From: Legionellaceae bacterium
GTDB taxonomy: Bacteria; Pseudomonadota; Gammaproteobacteria; Legionellales; Legionellaceae
DNA: 35,750 nucleotides
Direction: 5' to 3'
Assembly: GCA_029212465.1 (NCBI GenBank)
Contig: JARGNV010000020.1
Coordinates: 1-35,750, forward strand
Below the pieces are notes generated by a model that saw only the letters and a program-made list of their open reading frames with translations, was not told the DNA's origin and did no database searches. Of this stretch, positions 30,122 through 35,750 are shown piece by piece. Both the position numbers and the translations under genes were made by a program. Position 1 is the first letter of the stretch. Each line of letters opens with the position of its first letter.

Positions 30122-30276
30122 AGTAACTACCCAGGTAGGCATTTTTTTTGATTGTGTATAAATCAAAATGATCGCTTGTCATCCTGAACGCAGTGAAGGA
30201 TCTCCTAAAAATACGCACATTTTATACTTTTTGAGATCTCTCGCTACACTCGAGATGACGTACCTGGGCAGTTACT
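30122..30276. repeat. Nested inverted-repeat element downstream of cydX
   Basis: Outer arms AGTAACTACCCAGGTA (30122-30137) and TACCTGGGCAGTTACT (30261-30276) are complementary at 15 of 16 positions. Inner arms at 30177-30204 (TGTCATCCTGAACGCAGTGA...) and 30233-30260 (...CTCGAGATGACG) are imperfectly complementary. They match the widespread intergenic motif with GTCATCCTGA...GGATCTC at one end and its inverse at the other. The whole about 155-bp unit could fold into one long hairpin. It fills most of the 235-nt gap between cydX (30105) and the next gene (30341); the rest holds the promoter at 30279-30307. Confidence 0.7.
30127..30149 (+). terminator. Weak hairpin plus T8 after cydX
   Basis: CTAC/GTAG with a 4-nt loop at 30127-30138 is followed by GCA and eight T residues (30142-30149). 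The stem is short, so this is at best a weak intrinsic terminator for the cyd operon, and it overlaps the left arm of the inverted-repeat element. Confidence 0.35.
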
Positions 30277-30278
30277 TA

Positions 30279-30307
30279 TTGCATTTAATGTTCATTTTTG
30301 ATACAAT
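30279..30307 (+). promoter_or_regulatory. Promoter of the first paralogue
   Basis: TTGCAT (30279-30284), a 17-nt spacer ending in TGA and TACAAT (30302-30307) form a good sigma-70 promoter with an extended -10 (TGATACAAT). It starts just two bases beyond the inverted-repeat element and would give a leader of about 27 nt before the ATG at 30341. Confidence 0.65.
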
Positions 30308-30340
30308 TCTCCCCGGCTTATCTTTTGTCGAGGGAGGTGT

Positions 30341-31741
30341 ATGGCAGGCACTCAAAACCACATCATCACACATGAAGAGCAACTCCAACGAGAGCGACTC
30401 AACGATGATTTATTCACTATTTTAGAAGATCATCTACACGGTGTAGGACGTGGCATTTTGCGTGCGCGGCTTGAATACCTCTGTAACGACACAGGCAAAG
30501 ATGCGCTAACGCTTTATAACGAAGCACAAATTTCTAAACATAATGCCAGCAAGCTCACAACACTTTTATGTTGCTCTGAAAAAATCAAAGAGCCAGACAC
30601 CTTATTTGGCTGGATAAAAACGCTCTCGCAAAAAGACTATGGGCATAGGCACCTTGAAGATTTTTATCATTTGCTAAGAGAAGTAAAACCTCGAAAAAGC
30701 TATGCACTGCCACTCTTTTTGACAACGCTTGGTACAGCGCTTGGTGGCCTTTATTTTGCCCTGATGCCAGAACAGCTGCGTGCGCTTGAGCGCTTCATTA
30801 TGAATACGCTCCCCATTGTTGCAAAGTTTTTACAGGTCACGTTCTCGGTATTAAAGAATATTCCGCTGGTCGTGCTTGTGTATAACATTGTCAGCATTCC
30901 CTACCATGCTTTTCGCTCGATTCATCATAATGCGTTAAGGACACTGCCAAAGCGCATTCAAAAAGGGTTTGCAGACACGCTCCCTCCCATATTTAGTCTT
31001 ATTTCTTATGCTTTGTGTTATAACGCGCAAGGCGTTTTTACACCTGCGGCCGTTGGCTTTTTTATTGCATCGAGCTTGGTTGGGGTAGTCAATAGTTTCG
31101 TTAACTTAAATCAATTAAAGCCTCTAGGCGAAAAACCTGCAAAAAACGCGCCTCTTGAAGAAAAACTCGACTACATTCGGCAAAAAGAGCGCCGTGCACG
31201 CACCAAAAAAACGGTTTTGGTCAACCTCGCCTCTTCAGTTTTAATCTCTGTAACCGCTATTTTATGGGGTCTTTTTCCGCCAAGCTTTATTGTAATGCTC
31301 GGCTCTATTGCATTCATTAATCTGGTTGGCTTCACAAAAACTGCCACCCTTACCCGTATTCATATAAAAGGCTCTGAGGCTGTGCAAAGAGAGCTTGATA
31401 AAGCATCTCACGGCAACAAAATAACGATTGAAGAAAATATCGAAGCAAAAGAAAAAGCTTTTGAAAGCAACATGATGCAGCAATTTGAAAAGCTCCACGA
31501 AAAACTGGATACAACCATAGAAAAAGTGGATGCGCTTGAAAAAGAGCTTGCTGAAGTAAAAGCGACCGCAACCGTACAACAAGCCCCACAATCCTCAAAA
31601 AAATCAGGTCACTTGGATGGCGTGCGCAATTATTTTAGCTTTTTTCAAAGAAAAGACAAAAAAGCTGCGGATGAACGAAAGGCAGATACCGTGCACCAAG
31701 CAACGGATGGCGCGCCATCACCTGACTTAGCCACGCTTTAA
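30341..31741 (+). CDS. Unknown membrane protein, tandem paralogue 1
   Basis: A 466-residue protein. Residues 1-120 are a soluble, charged, helical domain (landmarks DLFTILEDHLHGVGRGILRA and LFGWIKTLSQKDY.HRHLEDF). Hydrophobic segments follow at about 122-142, 160-187, 213-228, 235-255, 291-312 and 314-332. A basic/charged connector lies at 265-290 (IRQKERRARTKK), and a coiled coil with heptad-like Leu/Val at about 365-410 precedes a polar tail. No signal peptide or enzyme motif is seen. GAGG lies 7 nt before the ATG. The next gene encodes a close relative. The N-terminal domain has the size and hydrophobic spacing of a death-fold bundle (CARD-like ending KL..LL...LF.WI..L...Y.HLE.F..LL). That is only a visual resemblance. 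Family not recognised; a secreted effector or a host- or phage-facing membrane sensor are both possible. Confidence 0.75.
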   Translation: MAGTQNHIITHEEQLQRERLNDDLFTILEDHLHGVGRGILRARLEYLCNDTGKDALTLYNEAQISKHNASKLTTLLCCSEKIKEPDTLFGWIKTLSQKDYGHRHLEDFYHLLREVKPRKSYALPLFLTTLGTALGGLYFALMPEQLRALERFIMNTLPIVAKFLQVTFSVLKNIPLVVLVYNIVSIPYHAFRSIHHNALRTLPKRIQKGFADTLPPIFSLISYALCYNAQGVFTPAAVGFFIASSLVGVVNSFVNLNQLKPLGEKPAKNAPLEEKLDYIRQKERRARTKKTVLVNLASSVLISVTAILWGLFPPSFIVMLGSIAFINLVGFTKTATLTRIHIKGSEAVQRELDKASHGNKITIEENIEAKEKAFESNMMQQFEKLHEKLDTTIEKVDALEKELAEVKATATVQQAPQSSKKSGHLDGVRNYFSFFQRKDKKAADERKADTVHQATDGAPSPDLATL

Positions 31742-31823
31742 ACTGATATCCCCCTGGTTTGTACCATCAAGTTGCTTCTCGTGAGTGGTTCGGCTATTTT
31801 ATTAGCATGCGCATAAACTAACG

Positions 31824-31852
31824 TTGAACTTCTTATTCTTTTTCGTTACATT
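31824..31852 (+). promoter_or_regulatory. Promoter of the second paralogue
   Basis: TTGAAC (31824-31829), a 17-nt spacer and TACATT (31847-31852) mirror the architecture of the promoter at 30279-30307. The leader would be about 30 nt. The box overlaps the upstream TTG that would otherwise extend the reading frame, which supports the ATG at 31890 as the true start. Confidence 0.55.
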
Positions 31853-31889
31853 GCTCACCCGTTTATGGTTTATCTGGAAGTTGTTGTAC

Positions 31890-33176
31890 ATGTCGGAAAC
31901 ATCCGCTCCTGCCATCATCACAAAAGAACAACTCGAACGAGATAGACTTGATGATGATTTGTTTAAAATTTTGGAAGACCACTTACATGGCGTTGGGCGC
32001 GGCATTTTACGCGCACGCCTTGAAGATCTCTGCAACCATGAGCAACTTGGCGGAAAAGATGCTATCACCCTCTATAACGAAGCGCATATCTCTCCAAAAA
32101 ATGCAGCCAAACTCATTCGTCTTTTACGTGTTTCACAACCATTTAAAGAACCCGGCACATTATTTGGCTGGATAAAAACGCTCTCTCAAAAAGATTATGC
32201 ACACAGACACTTAGAAGATTTTCATCACCTGCTCAAACAAATCAAACCTCGAAAAAGCTGGGCCAATCACCTGCTTGCTGCAAGTATTGGAACAGCCTTG
32301 GGCGGCAGCTATCTCTACCTTTTTCCTGAACAAATGCAAGCACTTGAAAAAGTATGGGCGAACACCATTCCCATTGTCGCCCAATTTTTACAAGCCACAT
32401 TTTCTGTCTTACAAAATATCCCACTCCTTTTATTACTATATAACCTTATATGCATTCCAGCACAGGCGTATCACTCTATTTTTAATGACACGTTTCGCTC
32501 CCTGCCAAAACGCTTCCAAAGATGGGTTACAGGCACACTGCCTGCTGTATTAACGCTCATTTCTTATGGCATCTGTTATGCGGCTGAAGGTGTTTTTACC
32601 CCCACCGCGGTTGCTTTTTTTATTGTAGCAAGCCTTGTGAGTGTCGCGCATAGCCTCTTTAATTTTCACAATCTAAAGCCCGTCGGCAACAAACCCGCGT
32701 CTAATGAGCCACTCGCTACACAGCTTGAGTATATCCGACAAAAAGAGCGACTCGAGCGCACCGCACAAACCATTGCTGTTAATTTGGCGGCTTCTATTTT
32801 TATTTCGATTTGTGTGATTTTTTGGTGTGTACTTCCGCCAAGCTTTTTAGTGATGATGGGCTCTATCATTTTTATTAACTTGGTGAACTTCACCAAAAGT
32901 GCAGCGCTTAACCGCATTCATACAAAAGGCAGTGAAACCTTACAAAAAGAGCTATATAAAGTCTCGCGCGACCACGACCTAACGGCCCCAGACGAAGCAT
33001 CAGAAGACAAACTCGACCAACTTCTCAAAAAAACAGAAGAAACCAACGTGCGACTTGCCAGCATCGAAAAGCATCAAAAAGAAAGTGCCCGCGCACAGTT
33101 TAGCCTGTTTAATGCTAAAGAAGACAACACGGGCAATCCAACAGATGATTTAGCCTGCTTCAACCTTGGCTTTTAA
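31890..33176 (+). CDS. Unknown membrane protein, tandem paralogue 2
   Basis: A 428-residue protein built like its upstream neighbour: an N-terminal soluble domain of about 115 residues, then a run of hydrophobic segments, then a charged tail with a short coiled coil (LDQLLKKTEETNVRLASIEK). The N-terminal domain is about three-quarters identical to paralogue 1 by eye, including LEDHLHGVGRGILRARLE and TLFGWIKTLSQKDY. The membrane region is less alike and the tail is unrelated in sequence. This version has a small insertion (HEQLGGKD) after the first conserved block. GGAAG lies 9 nt before the ATG. The last 27 nt overlap the end of the convergent deaminase gene. Function unknown; tandem duplication followed by divergence of the tails suggests that the tails set specificity. 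Confidence 0.75.
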   Translation: MSETSAPAIITKEQLERDRLDDDLFKILEDHLHGVGRGILRARLEDLCNHEQLGGKDAITLYNEAHISPKNAAKLIRLLRVSQPFKEPGTLFGWIKTLSQKDYAHRHLEDFHHLLKQIKPRKSWANHLLAASIGTALGGSYLYLFPEQMQALEKVWANTIPIVAQFLQATFSVLQNIPLLLLLYNLICIPAQAYHSIFNDTFRSLPKRFQRWVTGTLPAVLTLISYGICYAAEGVFTPTAVAFFIVASLVSVAHSLFNFHNLKPVGNKPASNEPLATQLEYIRQKERLERTAQTIAVNLAASIFISICVIFWCVLPPSFLVMMGSIIFINLVNFTKSAALNRIHTKGSETLQKELYKVSRDHDLTAPDEASEDKLDQLLKKTEETNVRLASIEKHQKESARAQFSLFNAKEDNTGNPTDDLACFNLGF

Positions 33177-34130
33177 TGTAGCTTTTGTTTTATCGTCTAC
33201 AAATGCCGCATCGAGCGCCATCAGCGTAATTGCTTTCATCTGTGCATCATCATATTGATACGCCGCTTGCACACGCTCATACTCACGCCCAACCAAGGTA
33301 TCAAAAAATGGCGGGTCATCTGAGTTTAAGCTAACTTTTAAACCTGCTTCAATAAACTTTGGAAAAGGATGCGCTGATAAATCATTAAAAAGCCCAAGTC
33401 GCACATTGCTAGATGGACACGATTCAATCGCAATGCCTCTTTCTTTTATCAATGCGGTGAGTTCCGCAGACTCCAAAGCATGTATACCGTGCCCTATACG
33501 CTGAATTGGCAAATATTTAAGGGCTTCCATCATACCTGAAGCATCGGCAAACTCCCCTGTATGAACCGTACAACCAAGCCCCGCTTCAGCAACAATTCGG
33601 TATGCTTTTTCAAAAAGCTTAGGTGGAAAGCCTGCTTCATCGCCGCCAAGCCCAAAACCAACAATAGAAGGAGAGGTTGCTTTAACCGTTTCTTCTGCCA
33701 CTTTAATCACAGCATCCGCCCCAAAGTGCCGAACACCCGTCATTAAAATACGGCCTTCAATGCCATGTTCTGCACGTGCATCATCAATGGCTTGCTCAAT
33801 GGCAACCAGATGTTCTGCCGATGGAATACCTGTGACTTTCTCTGCATGCTCAGGTGAGTACATCATTTCGATGTATATCACATCATCTGCGGCGTTTCGT
33901 GCTAAATAATCAAAGGTTAAATCATAATAATCTTTTGGCACGCAGATTAAATCAGCAAGCACATCAAACACTTTTAAAAAGTGTAAGAAATCAGTGAACA
34001 AGTAGCGTGTGTTATCGGGAGCAATCAAACCGTCTGGCAACTTCAGTTGATTGCGTTTGGCAAGATTTCGTGCAAGTGGTGGACTAATCGTGCCTTCTAA
34101 GTGAACGTGTAACTCTGCTTTTTTGACCAT
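33150..34130 (-). CDS. Adenosine/adenine deaminase family protein
   Basis: A 326-residue metal-dependent hydrolase of the adenosine deaminase superfamily. Zinc and catalytic residues are all visible: His8 and His10 (LHVHLEG), His190 and Glu193 (VHTGEF), His214 (RIGHGIHA), and Asp271-Asp272 (LNSDDPPFF). It should deaminate a purine: adenosine to inosine or adenine to hypoxanthine. The His-Thr-Gly-Glu variant, against the commoner His-Ala-Gly-Glu, leaves the exact substrate open. AAGGA lies 9 nt before the ATG. It is divergent from the 55-residue gene and shares a palindromic upstream region with it; its end overlaps paralogue 2 on the opposite strand. Confidence 0.9.
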   Translation of the reverse strand: MVKKAELHVHLEGTISPPLARNLAKRNQLKLPDGLIAPDNTRYLFTDFLHFLKVFDVLADLICVPKDYYDLTFDYLARNAADDVIYIEMMYSPEHAEKVTGIPSAEHLVAIEQAIDDARAEHGIEGRILMTGVRHFGADAVIKVAEETVKATSPSIVGFGLGGDEAGFPPKLFEKAYRIVAEAGLGCTVHTGEFADASGMMEALKYLPIQRIGHGIHALESAELTALIKERGIAIESCPSSNVRLGLFNDLSAHPFPKFIEAGLKVSLNSDDPPFFDTLVGREYERVQAAYQYDDAQMKAITLMALDAAFVDDKTKATLKAKVEAG

Positions 34131-34172
34131 CGGATTAATTCCTTCACATAAATAGCAACTTTAGCGAAAATT

Positions 34173-34189
34173 AGGTAGAATTTCTACCT
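34173..34189. promoter_or_regulatory. 17-bp palindrome in divergent promoter region, overlapping a -10 box
   Basis: AGGTAGAA-T-TTCTACCT is a perfect inverted repeat around T34181. It lies in the 86-nt space between the divergent deaminase gene (34130) and the 55-residue gene (34217). It contains TAGAAT (34176-34181), a good plus-strand -10 box, with a poor -35 (TAGCAA) 17 nt upstream. A repressor bound here could block the plus-strand promoter. It could also be a transcript hairpin. Confidence 0.5.
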
Positions 34190-34216
34190 TACACATTTCT
34201 TTGAAGAACAACCAAA

Positions 34217-34384
34217 ATGAGTAAAATGCCTGATATTGATAAAGCTTATGTAAGCCCTTTTGACAAATTTCTTCGTGATTTTGATACAAAGCATGCGCCC
34301 AGCGCATCTCAGCAAAAAGAAATCAAAAAGCATCAAAAAATTTTCAAAAAGCGTGATAAAGCAATTGCTAAAGCGCAGGACTAA
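34217..34384 (+). CDS. Small lysine-rich protein (CBU_0585-like)
   Basis: A 55-residue hydrophilic protein starting MSKMPDIDKAYVSPFDKFLR and ending in a Lys/Gln-rich helix. The pattern (DIDKAY.SP.DKFL..FD..H..SASQ..E..KH) resembles a small uncharacterised family I recall from Legionella and Coxiella (CBU_0585 family). That match is from memory and needs checking. It lies 6 nt upstream of the thioesterase and is probably co-transcribed. No function is known. Confidence 0.7.
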   Translation: MSKMPDIDKAYVSPFDKFLRDFDTKHAPSASQQKEIKKHQKIFKKRDKAIAKAQD

Positions 34385-34390
34385 CAACCG

Positions 34391-34816
34391 ATGAGCATTT
34401 GGTTTCAACCGATAACGCTGGATATTTTAAATAAACGCAGTGAAAACACATTAGCGGCTTTTCTTGATATTCAATTTACCGACATAGGCGATAACACTTT
34501 AACGGCTACGATGCCTGCTACCCAGCGCACCAAACAGCCCATCGGTATTGTGCATGGCGGAGCCAATGTGGTGTTGGCTGAAACCCTTGCAAGTACCGCT
34601 GCCAATGCAGCCGTTGACCAATCGATTGCTTATTGTGTTGGCCTTGAAATTAATGCCAACCACCTAAGACCGGTTAAAGAGGGCCTTATTACGGCAACCA
34701 CCAAACCTATCCACCTCGGGCGCAGCACACAAGTGTGGCTTATTGAGCTTTATAACGACGCCGGTAAACCCACGTGTGTTTCACGCATGACGGCATCCGT
34801 GGTTAAACGAGTTTAA
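34391..34816 (+). CDS. Hotdog-fold acyl-CoA thioesterase (PaaI/YbdB type)
   Basis: A 141-residue protein with the family motif IVHGGANVVLAETLAS (about residues 52-67). The HGG turn and the following Glu are the usual catalytic elements. The VGLEINANHLRPVKEG strand matches the PaaI/MenI/EntH group, which hydrolyses aryl- or acyl-CoA thioesters as a tetramer in the cytoplasm. No menaquinone or enterobactin genes are nearby, so the substrate cannot be set. It lies 6 nt after the 55-residue gene. Confidence 0.9.
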   Translation: MSIWFQPITLDILNKRSENTLAAFLDIQFTDIGDNTLTATMPATQRTKQPIGIVHGGANVVLAETLASTAANAAVDQSIAYCVGLEINANHLRPVKEGLITATTKPIHLGRSTQVWLIELYNDAGKPTCVSRMTASVVKRV

Positions 34817-34835
34817 TAGCCCTTTCAAAATGCAT

Positions 34836-34861
34836 AAAAAAACGCGGGCAATGCCCGCGTT
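34836..34861 (-). terminator. Intrinsic terminator for the right-edge gene
   Basis: AACGCGGGC (34841-34849) and GCCCGCGTT (34853-34861) form a perfect 9-bp GC-rich stem with a 3-nt loop. On the minus strand it is followed by a run of T residues, which makes it a strong terminator for the gene at 34884-35750. On the plus strand there is no T-run after it, but it may still block readthrough from the thioesterase gene, which ends 20 nt before. Confidence 0.9.
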
Positions 34862-34883
34862 CTGAAGAAAACGACCTTAGGTT

Positions 34884-35750
34884 TTATTTGCCGCCATCGC
34901 CCCCTCCAGTTCCACCACCAGGAGTAGGTGTACTTGGCTTAGGCTCTTCTTTCTTACCGTCACCTTCAGATTTAGAGTGGAAAAATCCACCGACCTTCTC
35001 GGCAGCCTGAGACAGTTTTGTTTGTGCTGCACTTCCATATTCATGTGCTTTGGTGGAAGCGCTCATACTCATGCCTTTCAGTGCATGTGTAATCTTACTC
35101 CATACATGCGCCATTGCCTGAAAGAGTGTTCGCGTTTCTCGCTTATCATCCAGTTTCTGAAAAGCCGCCTCAAATCGTTTAAACGCATCGGAGGTTTGTT
35201 CAAGTTTAAACTTGTCTTCCTTCATCTCTTTTTCATCAACTTTATGGTCTAATCCTTGAGGCTTATCTTTTACATAAGCTATATGCTTATTCAAGTCGAC
35301 TACATCTTGGAGTGCGCCAAACAAGTCTTGTAAGCACTGCGTCACTTTCTCTTCCTCCTGAGTACTCAAGGAGCTTTGTCCCGCGGAGACTGTTGCATGT
35401 GCTGCTGCGTTCAGTTTCTCTCTGGCCTCTTCCAACGACTCCTCCATACCCTTAACATGCACAAGCCCTTCCAGGCGTGTAGAATTAGGAACAGCATTGG
35501 GGTCAAAATTCCGTAATGGTCCTGCTACAGAAATTTTTTCACCGACCTGGTGGAGTTTAATCACATCACCTACACTAGCTCCTGCATGAAGGCCTTTATC
35601 GAGGTCATCTTGAGTAACTTTATGATCATATACACCCTGGTCAATATCTTCTTGAGTAACCACATACTCAGAAAGCACCTCTCCTGCTCCAAACGAATTA
35701 ACTCCAGCATTCATCTTGGCCTCAATGTCTTTTAAGATAGCCCTCGCCGC
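34884..35750 (-). CDS. Unknown effector-like protein, 5' end beyond window
   Basis: The frame is open to the window edge: 12 codons precede the internal ATG at 35714, with no stop and no ribosome site, so the gene probably starts outside. Counting from that Met, two 14-residue repeats occur at 19-46 (VTQEDIDQG and VTQDDLDKG) and may continue upstream. Acidic/basic helical stretches follow (93-190), then a Ser/Ala-rich amphipathic stretch (215-245), a Lys/Glu-rich segment and a Pro/Thr/Gly tail ending GGGDGGK. No membrane segment or enzyme motif is visible. Charged helical proteins of this kind are common among Dot/Icm substrates in Legionellales, but that is only a suggestion. A strong terminator follows. 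Confidence 0.7.
   Translation of the reverse strand, partial: AARAILKDIEAKMNAGVNSFGAGEVLSEYVVTQEDIDQGVYDHKVTQDDLDKGLHAGASVGDVIKLHQVGEKISVAGPLRNFDPNAVPNSTRLEGLVHVKGMEESLEEAREKLNAAAHATVSAGQSSLSTQEEEKVTQCLQDLFGALQDVVDLNKHIAYVKDKPQGLDHKVDEKEMKEDKFKLEQTSDAFKRFEAAFQKLDDKRETRTLFQAMAHVWSKITHALKGMSMSASTKAHEYGSAAQTKLSQAAEKVGGFFHSKSEGDGKKEEPKPSTPTPGGGTGGGDGGK

Noticed and set aside
31741-31750. AACTGATATC after the stop of paralogue 1, also found in the palindrome at 2204-2217
   Set aside because: Only ten bases are shared, the second half of the palindrome is missing here, and two copies in 36 kb are not convincing.
34184-34408. Minus-strand 74-residue frame opposite the 55-residue gene
   Set aside because: Composition is that of an antisense shadow; the plus-strand frame has family-like sequence and operon spacing to the thioesterase.

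Overview
The window looks like chromosomal DNA of a Legionella- or Coxiella-like gammaproteobacterium (order Legionellales). This rests on the gene order ftsH-folP-glmM-tpiA-secG-tRNA-Leu(GAG)-nuoA..N, on a 55-residue lysine-rich protein that resembles a small family I associate with Legionella and Coxiella, and on several effector-like or membrane proteins of no recognised family. No database search was possible. All names come from reading motifs and gene order.

Layout. From about 27.06 kb down to 5.6 kb runs one nearly unbroken minus-strand cluster: rlmE, ftsH, folP, glmM, tpiA, secG, tRNA-Leu(GAG), the complex I genes nuoA to nuoN, then hslO (Hsp33). Gaps are mostly under 20 nt and several genes overlap by 1-4 nt. 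Left of hslO, still on the minus strand, lies an accessory stretch (about 0.1-5.5 kb): a two-gene unit of an unknown 281-residue protein plus an 807-residue cytoplasmic-looking subtilisin-type protease, a small membrane protein and an MFS transporter. The window starts inside an initiator tRNA gene with its own strong promoter. In E. coli, secG-leuU is followed directly by metY (tRNA-fMet)-rimP-nusA-infB. Here the same two tRNAs appear to be separated by nuo, hslO and the accessory genes, so rimP-nusA-infB is expected just outside the left edge.

On the plus strand, from 27.16 kb, lies a cytochrome bd quinol oxidase operon, cydP-cydA-cydB-cydX, with both small subunits. It is followed by a nested inverted-repeat element and then two tandem paralogous membrane proteins (466 and 428 residues), each with its own promoter. 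Their almost identical N-terminal domain is of unknown family and faintly resembles a death-fold/CARD helical bundle. The second paralogue overlaps tail to tail with an adenosine/adenine deaminase-type gene. Next come the 55-residue protein, a hotdog thioesterase, and an effector-like gene that runs off the right edge.

How the genes work together. Complex I oxidises NADH and the bd oxidase re-oxidises quinol, so the window holds much of a respiratory chain, together with membrane-protein quality control (FtsH), secretion (SecG), redox chaperoning (Hsp33), and folate, cell-wall precursor and glycolysis genes. The main anomaly is an in-frame TAA at codon 43 of nuoI in an otherwise full-length gene. 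The best candidates for undescribed biology are the subtilase/partner pair and the tandem paralogues.
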